Below are positions 24,003 to 33,539 of a DNA stretch of 64,000 nucleotides, in pieces. Both the position numbers and the translations under genes were made by a program. The notes beneath the pieces were generated by a model. It ran no database searches. It worked only from the letters and a program-made list of their open reading frames with translations, and was not told the origin of the DNA. Origin of the DNA: Prevotella sp. (GTDB lineage: Bacteria; Bacteroidota; Bacteroidia; Bacteroidales; Bacteroidaceae); assembly GCA_017941345.1 (NCBI GenBank), contig JAGAWQ010000004.1, positions 49,439-113,438 of the forward strand, read 5' to 3'. Positions within the stretch are counted from its first letter, which is position 1; every line of letters starts with the position of its first letter.

Positions 24003-25472
24003 ATGCTAAGGAAAATACGAATAACGCTGGCTACGGTGATGATGATTGGCATCACGTGGCTGTTTCTGGACTTCACAGATACTGCCCATCGCCTGGTGGG
24101 AGGACTGGCAAAGTTGCAGTTCTTAGAGGCCGTGCTGGCGCTGAACTTCATCGTCATCGCCTTCCTTCTGGTGCTGACAGTGGCGTGCGGACGCATCTAC
24201 TGCAGCATCATCTGCCCGCTGGGTATCATGCAGGACATCTTCGGATGGGTGGGCAAGAAGGCCAAGAAGAACCGCTACACCTACTCGAAGGCCATCTCGT
24301 GGCTCCGCTATGGCGTACTGGCGATTTTCATCGTGGCACTGGTGGCAGGTGTAGGTACTATCGTGCAACTGCTGGCCCCCTACTCCGCCTTCGGACGCAT
24401 TGCCACCAATCTGTTGCAACCCGTCTACCAGGCAGGCAACAACGTGCTGGCCTCGATTGCAGAGCACTACGACAGCTACGCCTTCTATCAGTCAGAAATC
24501 TGGCTTCGTTCCGTAGTATCATTCATTATTGCCGGAGTAACGCTCGTTACTCTCGGAGTATTGGCTTGGCGCAACGGACGAACCTACTGCAACACCATCT
24601 GTCCTGTGGGCACGGTACTCTCCTTCTTCAGCCGCTTCTCGTTCCTGAAGATTCACTTCGATGTGGAAAAGTGCAAGAACTGCTCGCTCTGCACGAAGAA
24701 CTGCAAGGCCTCGTGTATCGACTATAAGACGCATACCGTCGATGCCTCGCGCTGTGTGGTCTGCGGCGACTGTATCAGCGTCTGCAAGCATGGGGCGCTG
24801 AAGTATTCTATGAAAGCTGGAGATGCCGGAAATTCCGCAACCGACCCCAGCAAGCGTAGCTTCCTCCTGGCTTCAACCCTATTGGCTACCAGCGCCTTAG
24901 CCCAGCAGAAAGACAAGATGATGGATGGCGGACTGGCTGAGATTCAGGACAAGGTGGCACCCGCACGCCAGACTCCGCTAACGCCTCCAGGTTCACTGTC
25001 TGCCCAGAATATGGCCCTGCGCTGTACGGGTTGCCAACTCTGCATCTCAGAGTGTCCCAACCAGGTATTGCGTCCCTCTGACGACTTGATGCACCTGATG
25101 CAACCTGTGATGTCGTACGAGCGAGGCTATTGCCGTCCGGAGTGTAACCGCTGTTCGGAGGTTTGTCCTGCCGGTGCCATCAAGCCTATCAGACACGAGG
25201 ACAAGGCATCGACGCAGATTGGTCATGCCGTCTGGATTAAGAAGAACTGCATCCCGCTGACGGACGGTGTAGAGTGTGGCAACTGCGCACGCCATTGTCC
25301 GGTGGGAGCTATCGAGATGGTACCCTCTGACCCCGACGATGATGAGAGCCCCTATGTTCCCGCTGTCAACGAGGCTCGCTGCATAGGTTGTGGAGCGTGC
25401 GAGAATCTGTGTCCTGCCCGTCCATTCTCAGCGATATATGTTGAAGGTCACGAAGTTCATAAAGAGATTTAA
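24003..25472 (+). CDS. Membrane polyferredoxin, NapH/NapG-like fusion
   Basis: 489 residues. The N-terminal part has about four membrane helices and the NapH-type motifs CSIICPLG and CNTICPVG. It is followed by two [4Fe-4S] motifs (CKNCSLCTKNC, CVVCGDCISVCKHG). At residues 284-302 comes SKRSFLLASTLLATSALAQ, which looks like an internal Tat-type signal or anchor, and then four more ferredoxin-type motifs (CTGCQLCISECPN, CNRCSEVCPAG, CGNCARHCPVG, CIGCGACENLCPA). This resembles NapH and NapG joined in one chain, able to carry electrons from quinol across the membrane to a periplasmic partner. The aldo/keto reductase next door is the obvious candidate. Confidence 0.85.
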   Translation: MLRKIRITLATVMMIGITWLFLDFTDTAHRLVGGLAKLQFLEAVLALNFIVIAFLLVLTVACGRIYCSIICPLGIMQDIFGWVGKKAKKNRYTYSKAISWLRYGVLAIFIVALVAGVGTIVQLLAPYSAFGRIATNLLQPVYQAGNNVLASIAEHYDSYAFYQSEIWLRSVVSFIIAGVTLVTLGVLAWRNGRTYCNTICPVGTVLSFFSRFSFLKIHFDVEKCKNCSLCTKNCKASCIDYKTHTVDASRCVVCGDCISVCKHGALKYSMKAGDAGNSATDPSKRSFLLASTLLATSALAQQKDKMMDGGLAEIQDKVAPARQTPLTPPGSLSAQNMALRCTGCQLCISECPNQVLRPSDDLMHLMQPVMSYERGYCRPECNRCSEVCPAGAIKPIRHEDKASTQIGHAVWIKKNCIPLTDGVECGNCARHCPVGAIEMVPSDPDDDESPYVPAVNEARCIGCGACENLCPARPFSAIYVEGHEVHKEI

Positions 25473-25510
25473 GCAATTGATAGTTGATAATTGATAGTTG
25501 ATAATTGATC
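25473..25510. repeat. Short TTGATAATTGATAG-type repeat
   Basis: AATTGATAGTTGATAATTGA is repeated almost head to tail between the polyferredoxin and aldo/keto reductase genes. The same sequence family occurs at 34749-34769, 35382-35405 and 35556-35589. Confidence 0.7.
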
Positions 25511-26908
25511 ATGATGAAAGATATATCAAGACGTTCGTTCCTAAGGCTGTTGGGCGGTGGCGCACTAACGACTGCCGCTGTGCTGACTGGCTGCAAGTCG
25601 AAAACGGATACAAAGGCCGTAGAAGAATATAAGCAACAGGTGGAGCCGCCCGTAGGCAAGATGACCTATCGCACCAATCCCACCACAGGCGACAAGGTGT
25701 CGCTGCTGGGATACGGTATGATGCGCCTGCCCTCGAAGACGGAGAACCAGGACGACTACGACCAGGAGATGATTAACCGTCAGGTAGACTATGCCATCGA
25801 ACATGGCCTGAACTATTTCGACACCAGCCCCGTATACTGTCAGGGCAAGTCGGAGGCCTGCACGGGCATTGCCCTCAGTCGTCATAAGCGCTCAGAATAT
25901 TTCGTGGCTACGAAACTCTCGAACTTCAACCCCGCCACCCAGAGCCGCGAGGCCAGCATCGCCATGTATAAAAACTCGATGAAGGAACTGCAGGTCGACT
26001 ACATCGACTACTACCTGCTGCACTCCATTGGCGGTGGCGGCATGGATGCTTTCAACAAGCGCTATATCGACAACGGCATGCTCGACTTCTGCGTTGAGGA
26101 GCGTAAGGCCGGACGTATTCGTAACCTCGGATTCTCGTATCATGGTGACATCGAGGTGTTCGACTGGCTGCTCTCCATGCACGACAAATACCGATGGGAC
26201 TTCGTGCAGATAGAGCTCAACTATCTGGACTGGGACTACGCCAACGAAATCAACAACCGTAACACCGATGCAAGCTACCTGTATAGCGAGTTGCAGAAAC
26301 GCGGCATCCCATCGGTCATCATGGAACCGCTGTTGGGAGGACGACTGGCCAACCTGCCCCAGTATCTGGCTACAGAACTGAAGCAGCGCGACCCAGAGCG
26401 CAGCGTGGCGTCGTGGGCCTTCCGCTATGCCGGAACCCCCGAGGGTGTACTCACCGTACTCAGCGGCATGACCTATATGGAACACCTGAAAGACAACCTG
26501 CTGTCGTATTGTCCGCTGGTTCCACTCACCGAGGACCAGCAGCGATTCCTCGACAAGGAGGTTGCCGAACGCATCGTTGGTCTGGAGAATATTCCCTGCA
26601 ACGACTGCAAATACTGTATGCCCTGTCCCTACGGTATCGACATCCCTGCCATCTTCGTACATTATAATAAATGTAAGAACGAAGGAACGCTGCCCCGCCT
26701 GAAGATGGATGAGGAATACTGGAAACTGCGCCGTAACTATCTGATTGGACTGGACCGTGCAGTACCCAAGATGCGTCAGGCAGACCACTGCATCGGTTGT
26801 GGACAGTGCGAGCCCCATTGTCCGCAGAACATCCGTATACCAAGAGAACTCCACAAAATCAGCGATTTCGTGGAGTCCCTCAAGCAAAACAAAGTGGAGA
26901 GCATTTAG
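25511..26908 (+). CDS. Tat-exported aldo/keto reductase with C-terminal [4Fe-4S] domain
   Basis: From the ATG at 25511 the protein has 465 residues. It starts MMKDISRRSFLRLLGGGALT with a twin-arginine motif and then TAAVLTGC, a lipobox, so it is probably a Tat-dependent lipoprotein. Residues about 60-350 are an aldo/keto reductase barrel (GYGMMRLPSK, FDTSPVYCQGKSE, VATKLSNF, YLLHSI). The C-terminal 100 residues carry CNDCKYCMPCPYGIDIP and CIGCGQCEPHCPQNI for two iron-sulfur clusters. Placement directly after tatAC and the polyferredoxin suggests a periplasmic oxidoreductase fed by it. The substrate is unknown. Confidence 0.88.
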   Translation: MMKDISRRSFLRLLGGGALTTAAVLTGCKSKTDTKAVEEYKQQVEPPVGKMTYRTNPTTGDKVSLLGYGMMRLPSKTENQDDYDQEMINRQVDYAIEHGLNYFDTSPVYCQGKSEACTGIALSRHKRSEYFVATKLSNFNPATQSREASIAMYKNSMKELQVDYIDYYLLHSIGGGGMDAFNKRYIDNGMLDFCVEERKAGRIRNLGFSYHGDIEVFDWLLSMHDKYRWDFVQIELNYLDWDYANEINNRNTDASYLYSELQKRGIPSVIMEPLLGGRLANLPQYLATELKQRDPERSVASWAFRYAGTPEGVLTVLSGMTYMEHLKDNLLSYCPLVPLTEDQQRFLDKEVAERIVGLENIPCNDCKYCMPCPYGIDIPAIFVHYNKCKNEGTLPRLKMDEEYWKLRRNYLIGLDRAVPKMRQADHCIGCGQCEPHCPQNIRIPRELHKISDFVESLKQNKVESI

Positions 26909-26924
26909 CCCTCCACTTTGTTTT
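26886..26924. terminator. Bidirectional terminator between aldo/keto reductase and rny
   Basis: Perfect 14-bp stem AAAACAAAGTGGAG / CTCCACTTTGTTTT, overlapping the last codons of the reductase gene, with T-rich flanks both ways. Confidence 0.85.
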
Positions 26925-26939
26925 CTGACCTATAGCAAA

Positions 26940-28481
26940 TTACTTGGCGTAAGCCACAGAGCGTGTTTCACGGATAACGGTAATCTTCACCTGTCCGGGA
27001 TACGTCATCTCGTTCTGTATCTTCGATGCAATCTGTCCGCTGAGTGCCTCCGTCTCAGCATCGTCCATCTTGTCGGCACCCACAATGACGCGGAGCTCGC
27101 GACCAGCCTGGATAGCATAGGTCTTGGTGACACCAGGATAACTCATCGCAATGGCCTCAAGGTCGTTGAGACGCTTGATATAAGCCTCGACAATCTCACG
27201 GCGGGCACCAGGACGGGCACCTGAGATAGCATCACATATCTGCACGATAGGAGCCAACAGGGTCTGCATCTCCATCTCATCATGGTGAGCACCAATGGCA
27301 TTGCAGATGTCAGGCTTCTCCTTGAACTTCTCTGCAATCTTGGCACCATAGATAGCGTGTGGGTCATCAGTATCCTCGTCGGGCACCTTACCGATATCGT
27401 GCAATAGTCCGGCGCGCTTGGCCTTCTTGGGGTTCAGTCCTAACTCAGCAGCCATGACGGCACAGAGGTTGGCAGTTTCACGAGCATGCTGCAACAGGTT
27501 CTGCCCGTATGAAGAGCGGTACTTCATCTTACCAATGATACGAATCAGTTCAGGATGCAAGCCGTGGACACCCAGGTCAATAGCCGTTCGCTTACCCGTC
27601 TCGATAATCTCGTTCTCCAACTGCTTCTTCACCTTGGCAACAACCTCCTCAATACGGGCAGGATGGATACGACCATCAGCAACCAGCTGGTGGAGCGCCA
27701 GGCGGCAAGTCTCACGACGAACGGGGTCGAAAGCTGAAATGACGATAGCCTCAGGAGTGTCGTCGACAACGATTTCAACACCGCAGGCAGCCTCCAAAGC
27801 ACGGATATTACGTCCCTCACGGCCAATGACACGTCCCTTGACATCATCATTGTCGATATGGAACACGCTGACAGAATTCTCGACAGCAGTCTCAGTAGCC
27901 ACACGCTGGATGGTCTGGATAACAATCTTCTTGGCCTGGGCATTGGCATTGAGCTTGGCCTCATCAACAATCTCATTGATATAAGCCTGAGCCTGAGTCT
28001 TGGCCTCATCCTTCAACGACTCAACCAGACGAGCCTTGGCCTCTTCTGCAGAAAGTCCTGAGAGTTCCTCTAACTTGGCACGCTCCTGCATCTGCATCTT
28101 GTCCAGCTCCTCCTGTTTCAGGGCAAGCACCTTCTTCTCGTTGTCAATACGGTTTTGCTGGTTGTCCAGCTCGTTCTTACGACGGCCAAGCTCCTCCTGA
28201 CGCTGATTCAGCGACAACTCACGCTGCTTCAACTTGTTTTCACTCTGCTGGATATGCTGGTTGCGCTGTTGCACCTCCTTCTCCAGTTCGCTCTTCTTGT
28301 TCAGGAATTTCTCCTTCACCTCAAGCAGCTTCTTCTCCTTGATTACTTCAGCCTCCTTACTGGCGGCGCTGACCATCTCATTATATTTTCCTTTGATGAC
28401 AAAGCGGAAAATCAAAAAGCCACACACGCCACCCAGAACGAGGGCGGCCACTATGGCGATAATCGCAACAATAATATTCAT
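26940..28481 (-). CDS. rny: Ribonuclease Y
   Basis: 513 residues. The N-terminal membrane anchor ([21 protein letters not shown]), a long coiled coil (about 30-150, rich in EEL, QQR and EKK), a KH domain near 200-260 ([16 protein letters not shown]) and an HD domain ([14 protein letters not shown]) are the RNase Y order. It is a membrane-bound endoribonuclease that starts mRNA decay. It is last of the three-gene run with the coiled-coil gene and zapA. Confidence 0.97.
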   Translation of the reverse strand: MNIIVAIIAIVAALVLGGVCGFLIFRFVIKGKYNEMVSAASKEAEVIKEKKLLEVKEKFLNKKSELEKEVQQRNQHIQQSENKLKQRELSLNQRQEELGRRKNELDNQQNRIDNEKKVLALKQEELDKMQMQERAKLEELSGLSAEEAKARLVESLKDEAKTQAQAYINEIVDEAKLNANAQAKKIVIQTIQRVATETAVENSVSVFHIDNDDVKGRVIGREGRNIRALEAACGVEIVVDDTPEAIVISAFDPVRRETCRLALHQLVADGRIHPARIEEVVAKVKKQLENEIIETGKRTAIDLGVHGLHPELIRIIGKMKYRSSYGQNLLQHARETANLCAVMAAELGLNPKKAKRAGLLHDIGKVPDEDTDDPHAIYGAKIAEKFKEKPDICNAIGAHHDEMEMQTLLAPIVQICDAISGARPGARREIVEAYIKRLNDLEAIAMSYPGVTKTYAIQAGRELRVIVGADKMDDAETEALSGQIASKIQNEMTYPGQVKITVIRETRSVAYAK

Positions 28482-28514
28482 AAATGTTTTATATATAGAG
28501 AGTTAATGTTCTTG

Positions 28515-28823
28515 TCATTTCTTCTCGCCAAGTGCACCTTCAATCTCAGCAGTAAGCCGTGCAAGAACATTATCATAGGGCGCCGTATCATTATGGGCAC
28601 GCTCTTTCTGGTACACCATTGCGATGTCTACCAAAGTCATCAAGGCAATGACGTGGTCACTTTTGCGTCCCTTATATGCCTGAGCATAGGCATTGTAACG
28701 CTCAGTGATGAGCTTGGCTGCGGAGCGGAAGAACTCCTCTTCCTCACGTTTGACGACAACTTCTATCTCTTCGTCATAAACGTGCAGCCTGATATGTAGT
28801 CGGTCCTTATTCTGTTCTGCCAT
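28515..28823 (-). CDS. zapA: Cell division protein ZapA
   Basis: A 102-residue protein with the ZapA fold: an N-terminal strand region (LHIRLHVYDEEIEVVVKREEEEFFRSAAKLI) and a helical half (KSDHVIALMTLVDIAMVYQKER). ZapA crosslinks FtsZ filaments at the division ring. Identity rests on pattern, size and the linkage to a small coiled-coil gene and rny, an order I recall from other Bacteroidetes. Confidence 0.88.
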   Translation of the reverse strand: MAEQNKDRLHIRLHVYDEEIEVVVKREEEEFFRSAAKLITERYNAYAQAYKGRKSDHVIALMTLVDIAMVYQKERAHNDTAPYDNVLARLTAEIEGALGEKK

Positions 28824-28838
28824 GGCTTGTTCTCCTGT

Positions 28839-29135
28839 TTATTTTTCGTCACTTAGGACAGCAATGCACTTATTGACATCACGTATCAGCTTCGACAATC
28901 GTTCCTTGGCATCTTCCAGATTGCCGTCGGTTATCTCAATCATCTTAGCCATCTTCAGTGAGTCATAGTCGTTCTGCTTCTGTTCCAACTTCTCACGCAA
29001 TTCTGCCATTTTCCTTTCGTCACTTTGTATCATTGCATGCAACTCCTGATTCTCATTTTTCAGCTCTTGAAATCGGAGAATCATCTGACGAAGTCGGGTT
29101 TCAAATGTCGCTAAAGTTTTCTCGTTAGCAGTCAT
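28839..29135 (-). CDS. Small coiled-coil protein upstream of zapA
   Basis: 98 residues, almost wholly heptad-patterned (TFETRLRQMILRFQELKNE..., MAELREKLEQKQNDYDSL), then a C-terminal helix SKLIRDVNKCIAVLSD. ZapB-like in size and shape but without clear similarity to it. Being cotranscribed with zapA it may act in Z-ring organisation; this is inferred from position. A TACCTTTG box lies at 29155-29162. Confidence 0.75.
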   Translation of the reverse strand: MTANEKTLATFETRLRQMILRFQELKNENQELHAMIQSDERKMAELREKLEQKQNDYDSLKMAKMIEITDGNLEDAKERLSKLIRDVNKCIAVLSDEK

Positions 29136-29154
29136 ACCATGCCACTTTATTCTA

Positions 29155-29162
29155 CAAAGGTA
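29155..29162 (-). promoter_or_regulatory. TACCTTTG -7 element for the coiled-coil/zapA/rny operon
   Basis: Minus-strand match, 20 bp upstream of the first ATG. Confidence 0.55.
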
Positions 29163-29210
29163 GATATTATTATTGACTTTTTATCAATAAACTGCGAGAA
29201 TTAAGATTTT

Positions 29211-29831
29211 TTAATCTTCATTCTTGGTGCGTGGTTCCTTTTTGGCCAGCATAACCACTTTATACACAAAATTGGTGGTCCACTCCTGTGAGAAACCTAA
29301 TTTCTGTGCATACTGACGGATAGCCACCACGGTCTTCATCACTGCAGGGTCATTGAAATCGTTCTTGTTGAAGATGTCGTTGACCGTTTTCTGCGTCATG
29401 GTGTAGATGGCACTCTTGAAGAAGCTGGGCACGCGTAGCTTGAATTTCATCAGGTTGCCCGTCAGCATCATCAAGTCCTGGCTGAATCCAGAGAACTGAT
29501 ACATGTACGCCTGTACATCCTGTATCTTCTTACAACGCTTGCGTATGCTGGCATCAATCTCCTTGGTGAAGTTATCATCCATGCCATACAACTCCTTCAG
29601 CATCTTTCTGCATCGTGATTTCTCAGCCAGTCCCAGCTTATTGTTCTGCGTGGGCACCTTCAGCGTTGCCTTGAACACACGCAGGTCAGGAAGGGCGGCA
29701 AGATTGGTGATGCCCAAGTCTGAAGCCATGACAGCCTGGAAATAGACACGGATAAGGGTCATGAAATCTTCCATGCCTCCGGCTTTCATTCCTTCCTCCT
29801 TCTTTCCAAATAATTTGCTTATAAAACTCAT
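29211..29831 (-). CDS. Conserved hypothetical protein
   Basis: 206 residues, starting MSFISKLFGKKEEGMKAGGMEDFMTLIRVYFQ. Basic and helical, with no signal peptide. It contains QAYMYQFSGFSQDLMMLTGNLMKFKLRVPSFFKS, possibly amphipathic. I do not recognise a domain, but the composition and clean start suggest a real Bacteroidales gene. It has its own TAACTTTG box at 29863-29870 and diverges from rfbA. Confidence 0.75.
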   Translation of the reverse strand: MSFISKLFGKKEEGMKAGGMEDFMTLIRVYFQAVMASDLGITNLAALPDLRVFKATLKVPTQNNKLGLAEKSRCRKMLKELYGMDDNFTKEIDASIRKRCKKIQDVQAYMYQFSGFSQDLMMLTGNLMKFKLRVPSFFKSAIYTMTQKTVNDIFNKNDFNDPAVMKTVVAIRQYAQKLGFSQEWTTNFVYKVVMLAKKEPRTKNED

Positions 29832-29862
29832 TCTTTTTATCGAATTATCAATTAATTGGCTG

Positions 29863-29870
29863 CAAAGTTA
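29863..29870 (-). promoter_or_regulatory. TAACTTTG -7 element for the hypothetical gene
   Basis: Minus-strand match to TAnnTTTG, 32 bp upstream of the ATG. Confidence 0.5.
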
Positions 29871-29891
29871 CGAAAATAATCAAATATTTCG

Positions 29892-29899
29892 TATATTTG
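29892..29899 (+). promoter_or_regulatory. TATATTTG -7 element for rfbA
   Basis: Plus-strand match to TAnnTTTG, 32 bp upstream of the rfbA ATG. Confidence 0.55.
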
Positions 29900-29930
29900 C
29901 AGGCGAAAATGTTTTAAAACCAAGAAAAAA

Positions 29931-30818
29931 ATGAAAGGTATCGTACTTGCAGGAGGCAGTGGTACACGCCTCTACCCCATCACAAAGGGAGTGTCAAAAC
30001 AGTTGATTCCCATCTTTGACAAGCCCATGATTTACTACCCCATATCCGTGTTAATGCTTGCCGGCATACGCGAGATTCTGATTATCTCAACACCTTACGA
30101 CCTGCCAGGATTCAAGCGTCTGCTGGGCGACGGCTCAGAGCTGGGTGTACGTTTCGAATATGCTGAACAGCCTTCACCCGACGGACTGGCTCAGGCCTTT
30201 ATTATTGGCGAGGAATTCATTGGCGACGACTGTGCCTGCCTGGTTCTTGGCGACAACATCTTCTACGGAAGTGGCTTTACCGGCATGCTGAAGCAGGCTG
30301 TCAAGAGTGCGGAGGAAGACGGACGTGCTACCGTTTTTGGCTATTATGTCAACGACCCGGAGCGTTATGGAGTAGCAGAATTCGACCAGGACGGCAACTG
30401 TCTGAGCATTGAGGAGAAGCCTGCCAACCCCAAATCAAACTATGCTGTGGTGGGGCTTTACTTCTACCCGAACAATGTAGTGGATATAGCAAAAAACATC
30501 AAGCCCAGTGCCCGTGGCGAACTGGAAATCACAACAGTCAACCAGGTCTATTTGCAACAAAAGAGTCTGCTCGTACAAACCCTGCAGCGTGGCTTCGCAT
30601 GGCTGGACACGGGAACACACGACTCACTGTCTGAGGCCTCTACATTTATCGAGGTTATCGAGAAGCGTCAGGGTCTTAAAGTGGCTTGCCTGGAGGAGAT
30701 TGCCTACAAGCGTGGCTGGATAAACAAAGAACAGTTAAAGAAACTGGCCGAGCCGATGGCAAAGAACGACTATGGCCAGTATCTGTTGCGTCGCGCAGAG
30801 GAGTATGTCGTCAAATAG
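29931..30818 (+). CDS. rfbA: Glucose-1-phosphate thymidylyltransferase RfbA/RmlA
   Basis: Makes dTDP-glucose from glucose 1-phosphate and dTTP, the first step to dTDP-rhamnose for surface polysaccharide. The 295-residue protein starts [25 protein letters not shown] with the pyrophosphorylase signature at residues 8-14, and has [18 protein letters not shown] and [10 protein letters not shown], all typical. No rfbBCD neighbours are seen here. Its 3' end overlaps the convergent kinase fusion gene by 8 bp. Confidence 0.96.
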   Translation: MKGIVLAGGSGTRLYPITKGVSKQLIPIFDKPMIYYPISVLMLAGIREILIISTPYDLPGFKRLLGDGSELGVRFEYAEQPSPDGLAQAFIIGEEFIGDDCACLVLGDNIFYGSGFTGMLKQAVKSAEEDGRATVFGYYVNDPERYGVAEFDQDGNCLSIEEKPANPKSNYAVVGLYFYPNNVVDIAKNIKPSARGELEITTVNQVYLQQKSLLVQTLQRGFAWLDTGTHDSLSEASTFIEVIEKRQGLKVACLEEIAYKRGWINKEQLKKLAEPMAKNDYGQYLLRRAEEYVVK

Positions 30819-32745
30819 CGTACTCCTCTACGCAACGGCGTAGCGCATTGGGGTTACCCATATCATACATCCGACCTTTCAGTTGGACACCTATCATTCC
30901 ACTCTTCTTGCGCACAGCTTCAAGAGCGGATGTTAGTTCTATCTCACGGGTAGTGTCACCCGTCTCGTCTGCCTGTTTGATGTCAGCAGCCAACTGCTCA
31001 AACACCTCAGGAGTCAGGATATACTGTCCGAAAACACTATAGTATTCTTTCTTTCCCTCAGCATTGCGCACGCCCAGGAACTCTTCAGCATAGCTGGCCT
31101 TGGGTTTCTCGTTCATCACCGAGACATTCAGCACCGTATGTTCCTTATCTTCCCAAACGCCGCTTAGGATACCATAATGGCTAACCTCTGCCAGCGGAAC
31201 AGTATGAATGCTGACCATCAGCTGGTTATAATGCTCGTACTCCTGAATCATCTGCAAGGCACAAGGCTTGTTGTTGTCACTACGATACAACGTGTCGCCC
31301 AAAAGCAGGAGGACGGGGTCGTCCCCGGCAAACTCAGCAGCCTGATATACAGCATGGCCAAAGCCACGTTTCTCATGCTGATAGACATAACGCAGGCGCT
31401 TACCTATATTAAGTATACGGTTCTCATACTCCTGAGCCTCTGCATTCAGCTTATGCAGATGTTCGTCTTTCAGCGGACGCTCAAAGAATTCGGTATACTG
31501 AATACGCTCTTCCTCTGAGCCCAGTACCAGGCAAATTTCCTCCACTCCGCTGTTGACCAGCTCCTCCAGCAAGATAAGGATGACAGGACGAACCATGCCG
31601 TCAGCACAGGGTATAGGGAAGAAATCCTTTTTCAGGGCACGCGTAGCAGGATACAGGCGTGTACCAAATCCAGCCACAGGGATAATGGCCTTGCGGACGG
31701 TATGCACAGGGTGTATCGTCAACGGATATGCCTTCATGCCCTGCGCATTAAGATAATCTATCAACTGCTGTTGGGCTTCTGGATTACGGGCCAGGAACTG
31801 CACGCTGCCATCACCATGAGAACCAACGCCCTTTCCTCCAAATACCAAGGGCTTGATTTGCGGGTCGTTCAGTACCTGATGCAGCTTGGGAGCCCACAGG
31901 GCTGGTGACATCGGGGCAACGTACTTGTCGAACATCTCCTCTGCCTCAGTCATCAGACGGCCCAGCGCGTCACGATTGCCCTCAGCCATGTATTGGATAG
32001 CCCGGTTGACCATATCCTGATTCCACTCGCCCAGCGCTTTATGTAAGTTCTGCTCTGCCTCGTTAGAAGCAAAGGGGTAGGCTTTGTTCAGGTCTGACAG
32101 GATTTTGATGGTGTCCTTTTCTGCGCAAAGGTCAGCAAACACCCAATAGAGCTGCTTCTTGACATTCAGCGTCTGCACCTCTATCTCATCGCCGTCAAAG
32201 GTCATCAAGTTAGGTTTCACGCCAAAGGCACAGGCCTGGTCAAGACGGCCACAGCGCGACGAGGTACGCAGCTCACCCAGATAGGCGATATTCATCTCGC
32301 CCAACGTGTTCAGGTTCAGTTTATACAACTGGTTGAACGCACGTGCCACCAACACACAGATGGCCGCGGAAGAGGACAAGCCACTCTTCATGGGCAAGGT
32401 CATGCTGGTAATCCGGATACGGACACCACCAACCTTATACCACTCCAGCATATAGGATGCCACACCGGCACAATAGCTGAAGAAGGAACCCGACCGGGCC
32501 ACATTCTTCAGTTCTGCCTCGTTCATCCTACAGGAAAAATCACTCCATAGGTCTTCTATTTCCGGAGCTTCGCTATACATTTCAAAGATTGACGATTTCT
32601 CCACCTCAGCATAGATTCCTTGTTCTATACCCGTCACAATGGCGGCACCCGGCGGAATGGCAGCATTCATCGTTCTGTAGTGACCTGCCCAGTCAGTGTG
32701 TTCTCCAAACAGGCACAAACGGCCTGGCACGAAAAGCTTCTGCAT
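30811..32745 (-). CDS. Fused GHMP sugar kinase / nucleotidyltransferase
   Basis: 644 residues with two enzymes in one chain. Residues 1 to about 350 are a galactokinase-like GHMP kinase: [13 protein letters not shown] at the start, [16 protein letters not shown] as the phosphate loop, and [17 protein letters not shown] near the end. Residues about 358-644 are a GalU/RfbA-type nucleotidyltransferase: [33 protein letters not shown], and [11 protein letters not shown]. Together they could phosphorylate a free sugar at C1 and activate it to an NDP-sugar, like Bacteroides Fkp for fucose but with the domain order reversed. Sugar and nucleotide are not predictable by eye. Confidence 0.85.
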   Translation of the reverse strand: MQKLFVPGRLCLFGEHTDWAGHYRTMNAAIPPGAAIVTGIEQGIYAEVEKSSIFEMYSEAPEIEDLWSDFSCRMNEAELKNVARSGSFFSYCAGVASYMLEWYKVGGVRIRITSMTLPMKSGLSSSAAICVLVARAFNQLYKLNLNTLGEMNIAYLGELRTSSRCGRLDQACAFGVKPNLMTFDGDEIEVQTLNVKKQLYWVFADLCAEKDTIKILSDLNKAYPFASNEAEQNLHKALGEWNQDMVNRAIQYMAEGNRDALGRLMTEAEEMFDKYVAPMSPALWAPKLHQVLNDPQIKPLVFGGKGVGSHGDGSVQFLARNPEAQQQLIDYLNAQGMKAYPLTIHPVHTVRKAIIPVAGFGTRLYPATRALKKDFFPIPCADGMVRPVILILLEELVNSGVEEICLVLGSEEERIQYTEFFERPLKDEHLHKLNAEAQEYENRILNIGKRLRYVYQHEKRGFGHAVYQAAEFAGDDPVLLLLGDTLYRSDNNKPCALQMIQEYEHYNQLMVSIHTVPLAEVSHYGILSGVWEDKEHTVLNVSVMNEKPKASYAEEFLGVRNAEGKKEYYSVFGQYILTPEVFEQLAADIKQADETGDTTREIELTSALEAVRKKSGMIGVQLKGRMYDMGNPNALRRCVEEYAI

Positions 32746-32775
32746 GTTTTTTTACGTATTTGACTAAATTTAGCA

Positions 32776-32783
32776 CAAAGATA
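32776..32783 (-). promoter_or_regulatory. TATCTTTG -7 element for the kinase fusion gene
   Basis: Minus-strand match, 31 bp upstream of the ATG at 32745. Confidence 0.55.
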
Positions 32784-32822
32784 CGGTAAAAATCCGACAA
32801 AACGAATTTTTTCTTCGATTTA

Positions 32823-32854
32823 TTTGGTCAAATTGACAAATTTATATAATTTTG
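32823..32854 (+). promoter_or_regulatory. Promoter of the ECF sigma gene
   Basis: TTTG at 32823-32826, a 20-bp spacer and TAATTTTG at 32847-32854, leaving a leader of about 80 nt. Confidence 0.6.
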
Positions 32855-32939
32855 CACCCGAATCATCACTTATTTAATAACTCTAAAAACAAAAGCGCCT
32901 ATACGGAAAACTCTACTTCATTAAAAAAACAAAAGAAAA

Positions 32940-33539
32940 ATGAAGGATTATGCAAGCCTTACCGACGAACAGTTGGCATTGCTTTACGTAGGAGGAAACA
33001 ACGCAGCTTTTGACGAGTTATTGGAACGCAATCAAAAGAAGCTTTACTCGTATATCTTATTCGTGGTTCACGACCCCGAAGTGGCTAATGACGTCTTCCA
33101 AGAGACTTTTGTCAAAGTCATCACCAAGCTCCAAGAGGGCAAATACATTGACTCGGGCAAGTTCTCATTCTGGCTGACCCGTATTGCCCATAACATCATT
33201 ATGGACAACTACCGTCAGTTGAAGAACGCCCATATCATTGAGCCAACAGAGGATAACGACCTCAATAAGTTACGCTCTGACGACCTGATGGACATCAACC
33301 GCGAGAACGAGTATGTCAACACACAGATTATGCATGATGTTCGCCACATGATGGACTCACTGCCTGCCCCACAGCGCGAGGTAGTCTACATGCGGTTCTA
33401 TCAGGAGCTGTCGTTCAAGGAGATTGCTGAGATTACTGGTGTCAGCATCAACACCTCACTTGGTCGCATGCGCTACGCACTCATCAACATGCGCCGCATG
33501 GCCAAGCAGCATCATATTCAGCTCAGTATGGAACTTTAG
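32940..33539 (+). CDS. ECF-type RNA polymerase sigma factor
   Basis: 199 residues with region 2 (AFDELLERNQKKLYSYILFVVHDPEVANDVFQETFVKVI) and region 4 (LPAPQREVVYMRFYQELSFKEIAEITGVSINTSLGRMRYAL), the two domains of group 4 sigma factors. No anti-sigma gene is linked: the next gene, rpe, is convergent and overlaps by 4 bp. The stimulus and regulon are therefore unknown. It is long for an ECF factor owing to a linker between the domains. Confidence 0.93.
   Translation: MKDYASLTDEQLALLYVGGNNAAFDELLERNQKKLYSYILFVVHDPEVANDVFQETFVKVITKLQEGKYIDSGKFSFWLTRIAHNIIMDNYRQLKNAHIIEPTEDNDLNKLRSDDLMDINRENEYVNTQIMHDVRHMMDSLPAPQREVVYMRFYQELSFKEIAEITGVSINTSLGRMRYALINMRRMAKQHHIQLSMEL

Noticed and set aside
24056-24727. 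223-residue frame overlapping the polyferredoxin gene
   Set aside because: It is a frame-shifted shadow of the cysteine-rich gene, with arginine- and histidine-rich composition and no motif.
28482-28514. 6S RNA gene next to zapA
   Set aside because: 6S RNA is often beside zapA in proteobacteria, but the gap here is only 33 bp.
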